Of a DNA stretch of 64,000 nucleotides, positions 1-17,178 are shown piece after piece. The notes below the pieces were generated by a model that was given only the letters and a program-made list of their open reading frames with translations, did not search any database and had not been told where the DNA came from. Location of the stretch: assembly GCA_963573385.1 (NCBI GenBank), contig CAUYLG010041380.1, positions 1 through 64,000 on the forward strand, in the 5' to 3' direction. Source of the stretch: Cacajao melanocephalus. Lineage: Eukaryota; Chordata; Mammalia; Primates; Pitheciidae. Made by a program: the position numbers and the translations under genes. Position 1 is the stretch's first letter, and each line of letters starts with the position of its first letter.

Positions 1-357
1 GGTCCAGTTTCTGCTTTCTACACACTGCTAGCAGTTTTCCCAACACCATTTATTAAACAGGGAATCCTTTCCCCATTGCTTGTTTTTGTCAGGTTTGTCA
101 AGGATCAGATGGTTGTAGATGTGTGGTGTTGCCTCCAGGGCCTCTGTTCTGTTCCTTTGGTCTATATCTCTGTTTTGGTACAAGTACCATGCTGTTTTGA
201 TTATTGTAGCCTTGTAGTATAGTTTGAAATCAGGTAGCGTGATGCCTCCGGCTTTGTTCTTTTTGCTTAGGATTGTCTTGGCTATGCAGGCTCTCTTTTG
301 GTTCCATGTGAAGTTTAAGTTTTTTTCCAGTTCTGTGAAGAAGGTCATTGGTATGCA
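1..357 (-). mobile_element. L1 ORF2 fragment (primate-age L1), cut by window edge
   Basis: The reverse strand stays open for 110 codons (28-360) and reads as the C-terminal half of L1 ORF2p, the endonuclease/reverse transcriptase of LINE-1. Recognisable landmarks are [40 protein letters not shown]. This lies downstream of the RT catalytic core, so neither the endonuclease nor the YADD motif is present. Little decay suggests an L1PA/L1PB-age copy. It continues off the left edge and breaks off near 357. It is not expected to be functional. Confidence 0.93.
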
Positions 358-424
358 CATTCTTTCTAAATTTGATGTGATTTTAATAAAAAATATCAGT
401 CTTTTTAACTAAGCAAGCTAATAC

Positions 425-1679
425 TAAAGTTCATCTCAAAAATAACCAGGTAAGGATAACCAGGAAAGCTATTCAAAATAAAAGCAATAAGGATATGTAT
501 CCCTAGAAGATAATTAGACACTCTATTGCTTCAATAATAAATACAGTGTCACTGCATGAAAAGGTAACAGACCGGAAGAACAGAGGAAAAGTCCATAAAT
601 AGATACAAACACATTACGCTATTTAGCACATGATTAAGGTGACAGCCCAAATAATTGAAGTAAAGATAGACTCACTGTACCCTAAAAATAGGATTGGAAG
701 AACCATGTAGGTATCTGGAAAAAGATAAAATTGTATTCAGACCTCAGTCTATTACATTAGAATTAAAGCACCACATTGAAACCTGAGTTGTTTCCCTTTT
801 TAACACATGGCATGAAGAAATACTTTCCTACTAGTTATTTGAAATCCAGTAGCCATTAAAAACAAAACCAAAAATAATCCCAAATCAATAAAAACAAACC
901 CAAACTTTGGAAAGAGAGGAAACAACAAAAAAGCTTCTGCATGGCTATATGAATTTGAAAGACAAATGAGAAATTAAAAAAAACATTTGCAACTCAGTCT
1001 TCTCTAAGAGAAGTAATATCCCTAATATATAAACGTTATTAGAAATAGAGAAGAAGAAGACGAATGAGGTGATAAAACAGTAAAAAGAACATGAGCAGAT
1101 AATTTACAGAAAAATACAAATGGCTCACAGGTAATATGAGACTGCAAATTAAAGTGACATGTAAAGACTACTTTTTACACATCGGATTATCAAAACCTCA
1201 AAGTTTTACAACTCACACTGTTGACAGAGCTGTGAAGAAACAGGCACTCAGATATCCTGCTAGTCTACAGGGCAGTGCAAACATTATGGAAGATGTCTAT
1301 ATGAATTACAAATACATTTACCACTTGACCTAGCCATTCTACTTCTGGGAATTTATCCTACAAATATGTCTGTATTTATAGAATGGCAAATATAAAAGAT
1401 TATTCATTGCAGTGGCATTTGTAATAACAGAAGACTGGAAATTACCCAATTTGTCCAATAATAAAAGTCTGGTTAAAAAACAGAAATGCATCCACGTAAT
1501 GAAATACTGTGCATCTGTAGAAAAGAATGGAGAAGCTCTGTATGCAATGTTGGAAAATGTCTTCAGGATGTATTAATACATGAAAATAACAAGGTGGAAA
1601 CAGTATATACAGTATGCTATCATTTAAGAAAGTGGATAATGAGCTTATATATTTGTTTATATTTGCAAAAACCGATGTG
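425..1679 (+). mobile_element. Old L1 (L1M-type), ORF2 end to 3' UTR, first part
   Basis: The + strand follows decayed L1 ORF2 and then the conserved stretch that begins near 1330 with the 'cattctacttctgggaattt' motif and runs through 'aagactggaaa' and 'aatactgtgcatc'. Stops and indels have destroyed the frame. It is interrupted by the LTR at 1685 and resumes at 2053. The left boundary is approximate because the 5' part is strongly diverged. Confidence 0.8.
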
Positions 1680-1684
1680 GAAAG

Positions 1685-2047
1685 TGATACAGTTTGGCTC
1701 TGTGTCCTCACCTAAATCTCATCTTGAATTGTGCTGCCATGGTTCCCAAGTCTTAAGGGAGAGACTTGGTGGGAGATGATGGAATCATGGGGGTGGTTTC
1801 TCCCATGCTGTTCTGTTGGTAATGAGTGGGTCTCACGATGTCTGATGGTTTTATAAGGAGAAACTCGTTTCTCTTAGCTCTCATTCTCTGTCTTGTTGCT
1901 GCCACGTAAGAAGTGCCTTTTGCCTTTCACCATGATTGTGAAGCCTCCCCAGCAACGTGGAACTGTAAATCCCTTAAACCTCTTTCTTTTGTAAGTTGCC
2001 CAGTCTCCGGTATGTCTTTATAAGCAGCTTGAAAATGGACTAATACG
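1685..2047 (+). mobile_element. Solitary THE1-type LTR (ERVL-MaLR)
   Basis: The 363-bp element starts TGATACAGTTTGGCTCTGTG and ends ACTAATACG, where the usual terminal CA is mutated. It carries the family's 'catgattgtgaagcctcc' and 'ttaaacctctttcttttgta' landmarks. A perfect 5-bp target duplication GAAAG flanks it at 1680-1684 and 2048-2052. It sits inside the 3' part of an older L1, so it is younger than that L1. No internal retroviral sequence is present, as expected after LTR-LTR recombination. Length fits THE1 better than MSTA. Confidence 0.93.
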
Positions 2048-2052
2048 GAAAG

Positions 2053-2222
2053 GATATACAAACAGCTTACAAAAGTGATTACCTCTGGTGGGTAGGTGTA
2101 GAGGACAGGAGGCATGGGGTTAGAGGTAGAGTAGAACTTCTCAGTGCATGGCATTCTGTGTGGATTTTGTGAACTATGTGAATCTATTACTTACAAATAA
2201 AATCAAATAATAAAAAATTACC
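2053..2222 (+). mobile_element. Old L1 (L1M-type), 3' end
   Basis: This continues the L1 interrupted at 1680: 'agtgattacctctggtgggt', then 'gaactatgtgaatctattac' and an A-rich end near 2220. Both halves join cleanly when the LTR and one GAAAG are removed. Confidence 0.8.
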
Positions 2223-2269
2223 AGTGCATGATTTAGGAGTCTGCTTTCTGTATTTCAAATGCTTCTGCA

Positions 2270-2320
2270 TGTGTGTGTATGTGTGAACATGGGTGTGTAT
2301 GTAGATACGTGTGTGTGTGC
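2270..2320. repeat. Degenerate (TG)n tract
   Basis: TG/TA dinucleotide runs are interrupted by GAACATGG and AGATAC. This is an imperfect, probably old microsatellite. Confidence 0.8.
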
Positions 2321-2329
2321 TTACGCAGA

Positions 2330-5180
2330 AAACTTTGACAGGGTCTTCATTGCTGTCTTTTTCCTCAATTATTCAGTAAAATCTTCCACACCTAAAATGT
2401 CTTGGTGAGTGGATATTTTGTGAGAAGGAAGGGATGGGGAAAAAGAAGCTTGAGGAAAATTCCACAGTTATGTCGACATGGCTGGAAGTCTGGCCAGCAA
2501 ACACAAGACAGTGACACATCCAGAAACTGAACTGATTCAGAAGTAGTGAGATTGAGAACCATGAAAATGTCTGCTCTCCTTGAATTTGCAGAGCTCTCCC
2601 AGATAGAACGGCATGGGCTTGGAAACAAGTGTTATTTAGACTTTAAGAAATAAGTGTTCCTAGTTAACATGAGGGTTACAAAGCTCTGTTCTTAATTTCT
2701 AATTCTTCCAGAATTTATAAACCAAAATATCTAATTTTAAAAGTGGATATGAAACAAAAGGAAAATAATAGAATTTGATAAGTTAATATAGTTCTGAATA
2801 TTAAATCCAGAGACAAGAAAAAGTGGAATTTAAATATATTAGTAGCAAATGTATTATGATTTATAAAACTCTGGAAGATATTTTTTATATATTAGTATTA
2901 CTTAAAATATACTTAGGTTGTAATCAAATAGGTTAATTTTCCCCCCATCTTTTACCCCTAAAACACTAACTCACTCCCATTCAAAGGACAGATCCAAAAT
3001 TAAAAAGTAACTTGGTATCTAAGATAAAAGAAAATATTTTATTTATTCATGTAGCTCTGAATCTATAATTGTAAAATATAAAATTATTATAAATGAAATA
3101 ACCAAAAATAACCTAGTAGTGATAAGAATGTTGGAAAAAAATTCCTTCTATCTCTGTTTTTTGAGAAATAAATTGAAAATCTCAGTAGCAAAGTTCTTGA
3201 TCCATAAACCATTCTGCAACCTCTCTGACACTTCTGCTCCAGAGATCTTAATTATTTACACAGTTCCACTAGAAACTGCTTGAGGACACAGCATTGCAAA
3301 AGATACGAGTTGTCACTACTTAATAAATGTCCTTGCCCCAAATACTGAAAACATGAGCCTGTTTTACAGTTTTCTTGCCGAATATTCTTAGTTTTAAATA
3401 ACATCAAATTAAGATGATATACCAGCATACTGCTGTTAAATATGTTGCTCAACAATTTTTTTCCGTGAAAAGTTTGGTGAATTTTTTCCTGATGAACACA
3501 ACTTGAGAGAGGCCCAGATTGTAAAACAATCAAGTTGGTTGGATAGCTCAGGATGGGACTATCTTAAATTGCTGTCAGACTCTGTTGGTTCCAGGCTACC
3601 ATTCTCTTGAGATCATTAAGGAGAGATCCTGCTTCAAGAAGGGAAATAGGTTAGAAAATCTCTTTAGGTTCAGTCACCCTTATTTTTCATGATACTGAAA
3701 GCTCTGATTGTCTTTGGAATAAGGTTCAGGAGGACCAAGACAGGAACTGCAGGAGGAAGTGTTTCGCTCTGACATTTTGAACTGGGAGGTGGGTGTTTAC
3801 AGATGAATGACAGAGAAAGGAACAATCAGAAGCAAGCCTGGGACCTCTGAGACCCAGCTGTGTAGAGATCGTTTTATTCTGGAACACACAATTTTGAAAG
3901 TCTTTTGAATGCTCGGGGCCAGCACAGGCTATTGTCTCTAGTAGTTAACAACAAAAAAAACTATGTTATAATTGTTCAGAGCTCACATTTAAGAGTGAGA
4001 CCAGGAAAAGCAAAGACTAGATGCCCATGGAACTAAAGAGGTCGTTGGATACAGGTGCAGAATCAGAGAAAAAAAAAATTTGGAAAGAATGATTGTGTCG
4101 TTTCTGCAGTTCAGACTTATGATTTTTCTGGTTTTGGTCTCCCTTAAAATCAAGCAGAAAACGTACAACCGCATTCCCCGAACGCATATGGGGAGCTAAC
4201 AAGAACTAAATAAACAATGCTCTGTTGCTCAAATATTTAGCAAATAGCTTGGGGCTTACTTGCATACACCACTGTGGAAATTCTAGCCAATTCTCTAAAA
4301 TGTTTCTGTGCTCTGCGAATAAAATAACTCATGTATGTACAATGGTGTACATTGTAATTATTTCCACATGGTTAGCACTTAGACAAAACCTGAGGGAAGA
4401 AGGTCAACATTTGATGAAACTTCATCACAAAGCAACATTCACGACAGCACAGTCAAAACCCAAAATCCAACACAGGATAAATCCAACAGATGCAATCATC
4501 TGATATGTCAGTACATATTTTTTTCTCAGACTCTTTTCTCCTTATCACTATTTTTCTTCTCTGGCTGTGACCTAGGTAGATGGATGATAAAATGACAGGA
4601 AATAACACATTGAAGTTTTGTAGATAAAATCTTACTAAGTGTTTAGGGGTGTGTTTGTCTTTAGCTGTAAATACGTAGCAAAGCCTTGACTGTGATGCAA
4701 CAATTTGTAGTGGGAGAAACCTCAAAGAGAAAGCTTTCAGTAATGCATCTGGATGATGGGATCAAATCCAAGTGATTATGATTTGTGACTCTAATCGCAA
4801 GCAAAGCCTCATTCTGGGATTATTTGTTCTTGTTTCTGTAATTCACTTACATAGTAGAATTTCTATATGAGGTAATAGCTGAATAGAAGAGAATAAAATC
4901 CTTCTAATTTTACAGAGTGCAGTTATGACATTCAGAAAGAAGTCACGGGTCTTCATAAAAAGGCTTAGCAATCTTTATGCCTAAAACTTAAATTATGTGT
5001 TTACAGTTTGTAACCAAGTAATGGTGTGAAATGTTTTAAGGGATCTTGTGTTTTTTTCTGGTGACCAAAGCCCAATTCATTGAATAGAACTTAGTATTTA
5101 TTAGCACAAAAATAAATGGATTGGGATACAATTTCATTTTTCACTTTATACAGCTCAAGGATTAAAGTTGATCTCTTCAT
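2330..5180. other. No assignable feature (about 2.9 kb)
   Basis: AT-rich sequence in which I recognise neither an interspersed repeat nor a coding exon. Short open frames on both strands (60-93 codons) show no family similarity. A CCCCCC run at 2941 and an A9 run at 4070 are the only simple tracts. Confidence 0.5.
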
Positions 5181-5182
5181 AT

Positions 5183-6202
5183 ATCCTTCATTCATTTATT
5201 CAGTAAGTATTTGTTGAGTGTCTATTATGTGACAGGGCTGTTCTAGGCACCAGAAATAGAGCAGTGGGCAGAACACAGTCTCAGCCTCATGGGGATTCTA
5301 GTTTGGAGAAAATAATAAATATGTAATATGATGTTACCATATATTATGCATATTTCAAAGAAACAGGAGGCTAGAAGGAAAATACTGAGAGTGAGTAAAG
5401 AAACTCTTAGGTTGACTGATCAGGAAAGACTTGGAGGTTCTAATAGTTAAGGTGAGACTTCAATGAAGGAGAGTGAGTCATGAGAAAGTCTAGAATCAGG
5501 AGGAAGAGACAGAAGGAGAAACGAGTATAAAGGTTCTCATGCAGGACTAAATTTGCCTTATTGAGGAACTTCTAGCAAGTGAATCTTGCTGGGGTGGAGT
5601 GAACAAGTTGAGAGAGGAAAGAAAGAAATGTAGAGGGTAGGGCTGGGTGCAGTGACTCATATCTATAATCTCAGCACTTTGGGAGGTCAAGGCAGGATGA
5701 TCACTTGAGGCTCAGATTTTGAGACCAGCCTGGACAACATAGCAAGACCCTGTTTCTATAAAAAAATTTAAAGAAATAAATTTAAAATTTTTGTGCATAG
5801 GTAGAGTCCAAATCAAGAAGAACCCTATAAACTGAGTTAAGAATTTGGACTCATTCTAAGTAAGATGGGACTCACTGAAAAATGTTGAGAAGGGTGACGT
5901 TATGTGATTCAGGATTTTACAAGTCTCTCTGGCTGTTTTGTGGAAAACTGTATAGAGGACAAGGATGACTTGGGGAAGCCAAGCTGAAGGTTATTTTGCT
6001 AGTACTGGCCTTAGATGATGGTGATTTGTATTAGCGCTTAGGAGTGGAGTGAGAAGTGGTTTACTTCTCGAAATATTTGGATATACTTCCTAGCAAGGGA
6101 TACTAAGATTTTTCTGCTGAATTGAATAGGTGCAAAAGAGAGTAAGGAATTGAGAACGATTTGAAAGGACTTAGTCTGAGCCACTTGGAAATGGTTGAGC
6201 CA
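5183..6202 (-). mobile_element. LINE-2 (L2), 3' part, interrupted by an Alu monomer
   Basis: The plus strand starts with the reverse complement of the L2 3' end ('cattcatttattcagtaag', then 'tgacagggctgttctaggca'). It then follows the antisense of the L2 ORF2 C-terminal region ('aagtaagatgggactcact', 'caagtctctctggctg'). L2 is an inactive CR1-clade LINE that spread before the eutherian radiation. The frame is destroyed. It is interrupted at 5640-5790. Confidence 0.8.
5640..5790 (+). mobile_element. Alu left-monomer (FLAM/AluJ-like)
   Basis: Only the left arm is present: 'ggctgggtgcagtgactcat', 'cactttgggaggtcaaggca', then 'agaccctgtttctat' and an A-rich tail. The decay fits an old FLAM or truncated AluJ. 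It is inserted in the L2 copy. Confidence 0.85.
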
Positions 6203-7470
6203 ATTATTCATTCTTTTCTTAAGTATTTATTAAATGCAATTTGTGCTGGACATGATATGAGGTGCTTGGAATATGTTATTGAGCAAAATAAAAATAAGAA
6301 AAGGACAATTAAAATGAACATAAATCAATGTTAAAATATGTTCCAAGGTTATACATGTTGTGGAAAAGAGACACCAATAGGGAAGGCTAAGAGGAGTGGG
6401 CAACAGAACGAGTTCCTTTATTCAGTAGGGTGATCAGGATGGGCCCAAAGAATCTGAGCCAGGGCAAAGGAGTCAGTGAGTCTGCAGCCCAGTGAGCTAG
6501 AGGGAGGATAGTGTAGGTGATGAAGCAAGAGAAACCAGGAGGCCTGATTGTTGAGGGCCTTGAAGGCCACTGGGGCGTTGGCTTTTCTTCTAAATAAAAT
6601 GTGGAGTCATTTTAGGGTTTGAAGTAGGAGAATTACATAGTCTGACTTATGCTTAAAAGTCTCACTCTGGCTACTCCTCTAAGACCATATTTCAGGGAAG
6701 CAAAGATCAAACAGGGACATCTGCTCTGAGGCTATTGCAATAATCCAGTTAAGAGCTGATGGTGGCTCAGTGAAGAATGATAGCAGTGAGAGTGTAACAA
6801 GTGACCAGATTTTAGATATATATAAAGGTAGAACCCTCCTGATTTCCTGATAGATTAAGGAACCATGATTTTTGGCCTGAAAAACTAGAAGGATAGTGTT
6901 ACCCTTGACTGAGATGGTGAAGAATCCTATTTGAATGTGAGACGGGGGAGATTCAGTAGTTTAGTCTTGGATATTTTAGGTCTGAGATGTCCAGTAGTAG
7001 TGATAGAATGATACTGGTGGTTGGATATTCAAGTCTGGAGCTCAGAAGAAAGTTATGGGCTGGAGATATGCATTCTTGGAGATAAACACACAATATTAGG
7101 AATCATGGGCAGTGAATGAGACCATCTAGTGAGTGAATGGAGATAGAAAGTAAAGGACTGTGCCCTCCGGTAATCCAACAGTAAAAGGCAGTGAACAGCA
7201 AAGGAAGCACTGAGGCAGGGGAAGAGCCAAGAGGATGTGAGGTCACCTAAAAGAATGTATTAAGGAAGGTGTGGCCCACCACTGTAAACGTTCCTGAGAG
7301 CTCAAGTGCAATGAGTGGGACTTGTTAACTCTATGTAGCAACATGAAGGTCATTAAGGATTTTTGGGGAGCAGTTTTGGAGGTGTCATAGGGGAGAAAGT
7401 TTGGAAGAGAATAAGGATGGGGTGGAAAAGAAGAGGCTATTCACTAAAGTGAGAAACAGTGGGGAAAAGC
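6203..7470 (-). mobile_element. Second LINE-2 copy, same orientation
   Basis: A new L2 3' end begins at 'ttattcattcttttcttaag' right after the previous copy. It is followed by a long antisense ORF2 match: 'ttgttgagggccttgaaggc', 'gctattgcaataatccagtt', 'tttttggcctgaaaaactag', 'agcaacatgaaggtcattaa'. It extends further toward the L2 5' side than the preceding copy. Two 3' ends in a row show these are two insertions. Confidence 0.85.
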
Positions 7471-7479
7471 AGATAGGGC

Positions 7480-8133
7480 CTGAACATGAAAGGATCAACT
7501 TGAATTATTACATCTGTTGGGATTTATTTTCCTTTTTGGCCACATAGAGCCAAGTTCTTGGGTAGATCTGAAAGCATGCTGCATCATTTATTTTTTCAGT
7601 GATTAACATTTAATAACTTCATTTAAATATTTGTTGCTTTATTCAAAATCAATTTTGTACTTGCCTGTTTAAGCCTTCTGAAAATCCATTTTGCCAAAAG
7701 AAACATGAATCCTTTGTAGGGTTACTGTGACTCAGAGACAAAACATTCCTTTCTTTGTATTGAATTATTTGTGTTGCCCAGTCTGACAGTGTTCTAAATC
7801 TTATATTGTAATAAGCTAATATTTTATTGTACTGCAAACACAATAATGCAGTGTTTGGTATTAACTATAAAAATAATTGGATCTTATATATTCCTGCCCC
7901 TCCAAAGGCAAATGTTATGATTATACAAAGACTTTGTAAATAACAGTACATTTCTCTATGATGTTGCTTGAACAGTTGTTTTATATGTAGCTCTTGTATG
8001 GTTGATCTTCTGTATTTCTATCTGGATTATAAATTTTTGGAAGGCAGAGTGTATGTCATGCACATCCCTTATAGCAAAGAGATGTGTGTGTGGAATCTTA
8101 AAACTCTTCTGTTAAATGAATGTTATTTTGTTT
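7480..8133. other. No assignable feature (about 650 bp)
   Basis: AT-rich; I recognise no repeat family and no credible frame. Confidence 0.45.
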
Positions 8134-8148
8134 AAAAACTGGGTAGAA

Positions 8149-12010
<3,862 letters not shown>

Positions 12011-12024
12011 GGAGCTGAGGTTTA

Positions 12025-12379
<355 letters not shown>

Positions 12380-12399
12380 GGCTGAGGTTTAATAGATAA

Positions 12400-12999
12400 A
12401 AGAGGCTAGAAAACTAGAAAAGCTCTCTCTCCTGCAGAGAGAAGGGGCCTCCTACGTGGGTCTTCCAGTTTTGTGATGAAATGCATGGAGTTTCATAGAG
12501 AAGCTTGAGGAGGTGGTGTTTGATTTACATAGGGCCTGAGAGATTAGATTGGGTGTGCTGTTTGTAGAGGACATGAAGAAGCTGGACATCTCACGTAATC
12601 TTTTATTATGCAGGTGGGGTTTCTACCTGGCTGGCTCCATGTCGCCTCCTTTTTACTGTGTATGTAGCCACAAAGGAAAGGGAAGAGGGAACCTCCATGT
12701 TGAACATACCTGGCCCTTAGGTAGTCTTTTCCTATTGGCACAGCTGCTGCACTTACCTGTGTAAGCTTTCAGCTTGCTTATCTATGTTTGCAGCTTAACT
12801 TTACTGGCTGCTCTTTGTTAGAAAAGAAATGATTTTGGTGCTGCCTTTGTTAAAAGGGAAGCCTTACCAAGGACTCTCTTACCCTCACTAACTGCCTAAA
12901 TAATTTTTTAAAACCTCCTGTATCAATTAACATAAGTATTAGCCTCTGCTTCTTTCTGAAGTTCCAGTAAATAACAGTTACAGAGTTTTTTTTTTTTAA
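12400..12999. other. No assignable feature (600 bp)
   Basis: No repeat family or exon recognised. Overlapping open frames on both strands at 12544-12764 look like chance. Confidence 0.4.
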
Positions 13000-13366
13000 A
13001 GATTTAAGAAGAGATGGAAGAAGAGAACAGAAACATCAAATTTCAGAATCTAGAAAGCAGGATAAGTGACATTGTATCCCACAGGTCTGAGAAAGCTGAT
13101 TCCTAAGACAATCCCTAGAAGGGATCTGAAGTGTGCAACAGACCAAGCACATCTGGAAGTAAGGTTAAGAATGACCAGAAATGAGGGATTGGTAAGAAGT
13201 CAGCTTAAGAAGCAGTTAATCTGTCTGAATAATAGAGAGGAAAAAGAAACGGGACCAGAAATTATCAGAGAAAAAAACATTCAGGAAATTACTCAGAATT
13301 GTGGAAAATGAGTTTGTACATTAAGAGGGCTGTGATATTGTGATATAATAAGAAATATATATTTTG
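13000..13366 (+). mobile_element. Old L1M/HAL1-like element, first segment
   Basis: The end of this segment ('attatcagagaaaaaaacat', 'gaaattactcagaattgtgg', 'cattaagagggc') matches my memory of the ORF1-side region of old L1M/HAL1 elements. The element resumes near 14640 at the corresponding consensus point, which supports the call. The 5' limit is uncertain. Confidence 0.55.
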
Positions 13367-13371
13367 GCCTT

Positions 13372-13751
13372 TGTATTAGTCTGTTCTTATGCTGCTAATG
13401 AAGACATACCTGAGATTTATAAAGGAAATATACCTGCAATTTATAAAGGAAAGAAGTTTGATGGACTCACAGTTCCACATGGCTGGGGTGGCCTCACAAT
13501 CATGGTGGAAGGTGAAGGAGGAGCAAAGAGATGTCTTACATGGTGGCAGGCAAGAGAGTTTGTGCAGGGGAGCTCCCATTTATAAAACCATCAGATCTCA
13601 TGAGGCGTATTCACTATCCTAAGAACAGCATGGGAAAGACCTGCCCTCTGTGATTCACTTACCTACCACTGTGACCCTCCCATGATGCATGGGAATTACA
13701 GGAGTTACCATTCAAGATGAGAGTCTGGTGGGAGACAGCCAACCCATATTA
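13372..13751 (-). mobile_element. Solitary MST/THE1-type LTR (ERVL-MaLR)
   Basis: The reverse complement of the family: begins TGTATTAGTCTGTTCTTATG, contains 'ttccacatggctggggtggc' and 'ataaaaccatcagatctcat', and ends CCCATATTA. Five-base flanks GCCTT (13367-13371) and GTCTT (13752-13756) are a target duplication with one change. A 24-bp tandem duplication ('atacctg..atttataaagg') lies at 13406-13451. Confidence 0.9.
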
Positions 13752-13789
13752 GTCTTCTACCAAATACTTGATTGTGTATTATGTAGCTC

Positions 13790-14570
13790 CTAAAATTCTG
13801 GGAGTCTCTGACATGATAAGCATCTTTAGTATGCTAATGAGATGACTGGTGGCTGGGGACTCCTGGACAGCGGCTGGATGGGGCTGCTTGTCAGAGGAAC
13901 TAAGGAAATGATTAGAGGGTTGGAACTTCCAGTCACACCCTTCAAGCTTCCACACCCTTCTCCTTGAGTGAAGAGAGGGCTGGAGATGAACTTTATCACA
14001 AAAAGCCAATGACGTAATCAATCCTGCCTGCTAAATGGAGCCTCCGTAAAACCCCAAGAAGATAGTGTTTGGAGAGCTTCCAGATTTCTGAACATGTGTG
14101 GGGGTCCTGGAAGTGTGGCTCACCAAGGGAGGGCATGGAGCCTGGGAGAACCCAATAGATATCCTCAAAATAGAAATATTAAAAGTAATAGCATGAGCTA
14201 TTTAGAGTTATGGAAGTAACTATCTTGCCTTATGCATCTCTTCATCTGGCTGTTCCTGAGCTGTGTCTTTTTTATAATAAACTGATAACAGCAAAGTACT
14301 TTTCTGAGTTCTAAGAGCTGCTCTAGCAAATTATCACACCCACAGAGTGGAGCATGGGAACCTCTGGTTTGTAGTCAAGCAGGACAGAAGTTGTGGGTAA
14401 CCTGGGAAACTGCTGTTTGCAACTGGCCTCCAAAGCGTGGGGCAGTCTTTTGGGACTGAACCTTTAATCTTTGGGGTCTACATTGATTCTGTTAGTGTCA
14501 GAGTTGAATTGAATTGTGGGGAACCCAGTTGGTGTCTGCTAAGAAGTGAAGAATTGCTTGATGTGGTAAC
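13790..14570 (+). mobile_element. ERV-type solitary LTR, family not named with certainty
   Basis: The layout is that of an LTR: a U3-like part ('gctaatgagatgactggtgg'), a decayed TATA region near 14046 ('cctccgtaaaacccc'), AATAAA at 14276-14281, and a U5-like part ending near 14570. I recognise it as an interspersed ERV LTR but do not assign a subfamily. A 71-bp block at 14153-14223, between the TATA region and AATAAA, is foreign to the family as I remember it and recurs at 15442-15512. Confidence 0.72.
14153..14223 (+). repeat. 71-bp block, copy A (inside LTR)
   Basis: Ungapped match to 15442-15512 with 5 differences in 71 positions by eye (about 93%). Same orientation, start-to-start distance 1,289 bp. 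Ends are abrupt: the preceding and following bases differ between the copies. Confidence 0.9.
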
Positions 14571-14639
14571 ACTCCTTCCCTTTCTCTTGTCAGACTCATT
14601 GAAAGTGATGTGAGTATCAAGAAGAAAGCACTTTTTGTT

Positions 14640-15725
14640 TCCCCCATATAAGGGCCTATTGAGTGTACAGTATAATCTATAAAAATAAAACCACACCAAG
14701 AAGTTTATTGTGAATTTCAGCCTTGGGGGCAAAGAGAAGTACCCAAAAGCTTTCAGGTGGAGGAACTTCCTTCTCCCCAAAGCAGCAGGAGGTTCTTCAT
14801 GAAGGATTGAAATCAGAATGGCTTTAGATGCCTCAAAACAATATTGGCAGGAAGAAGTCAATGCAGTAAACCTTTGATATTCCAAGGGAATATGACTTAT
14901 AATATAGAGACATGTTCAGATTAAGGCTTTGTCAAATTAGTTCGCCACACCTGAATGCTCTTGAGAATATGCTCCACCAAAACTATGAACTAAACTAGCA
15001 ATAAAGATACAGGATCCAGCCATAGGAAATCCAACCCCAAGTTGATGGTTAAGAAAGAGCCAGCGGGGGACTGGGAAGACACCTATCCAGACTAGACTAG
15101 GTGAGAAAGAGATGTCACCAGAGATGAAATAAAGATGCAATCAATAAAATTAGCTCCTGTGTGAAGCTTAGACATTGAGGAAAAGTTTGCAAAGTTCGTG
15201 ATAGAAATGTGCACATCTAAGCAAACAAAAGTGTGATGATCAACTTCAAGTAAAACCAAAATATTGCTCAAGAAGAAAGGAAAAGTTACTATAGATTAAT
15301 ATGTGACCCAGCATTGACCTAACTACAATAAGTTAAGTATTGTATAGTAACCTAACTAAACAAATTTAAATGATACTTGGAGGTCAGTTGGGTTGAGGTA
15401 GAGTGAATGAGAGCAAATCTTTATTTTCCATAGAGATAACTCAATAGATAGCCTCAAAATAGAAATATCAAAAGTCATAGCATGAGCTATTGAGAGTTAT
15501 GGAGGTAACTATGAGCAACAGCAACAAAAAATCTATCAGAATTGAAAACAGTTGCCTCCAGAAAGGGGAAAAATCTCAGATGTACTGGACAAGGTGTGAG
15601 GACCCTGTTTTAAGCCTATGGTCTTTCCAATGTGCTTAAAAGAACTACGTACATCTACAATTTTGATGAAATTAAAAGCCAAACTGAAAGAAAATATGCA
15701 GAATAAAAGAATCAAAAGAAAAAAA
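14640..15725 (+). mobile_element. Old L1M/HAL1-like element, second segment
   Basis: Resumes with 'agggcctattgagtgtacag' and 'tattgtgaatttcagcc'. Then follows the ORF1 C-terminal region ('aatcagaatggctttagatg', 'caaaacaatattggcagg') and 'ctccaccaaaactatgaact'. It moves to 3' UTR-like sequence without an evident ORF2, which is why HAL1 is considered. No frame survives. Ends near the A-rich tract at 15719-15728. Confidence 0.65.
15442..15512 (+). repeat. 71-bp block, copy B (inside the L1-like 3' region)
   Basis: Partner of 14153-14223. Here the block runs smoothly into surrounding L1-like sequence, so this looks like the original location. Confidence 0.85.
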
Positions 15726-15739
15726 AAATCACGTTGTTC

Positions 15740-17178
<1,439 letters not shown>

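Noticed and set aside
14478..14885. 135-codon minus-strand frame
   Set aside because: Runs across the junction between an LTR and an L1-like segment on the opposite strand to both.
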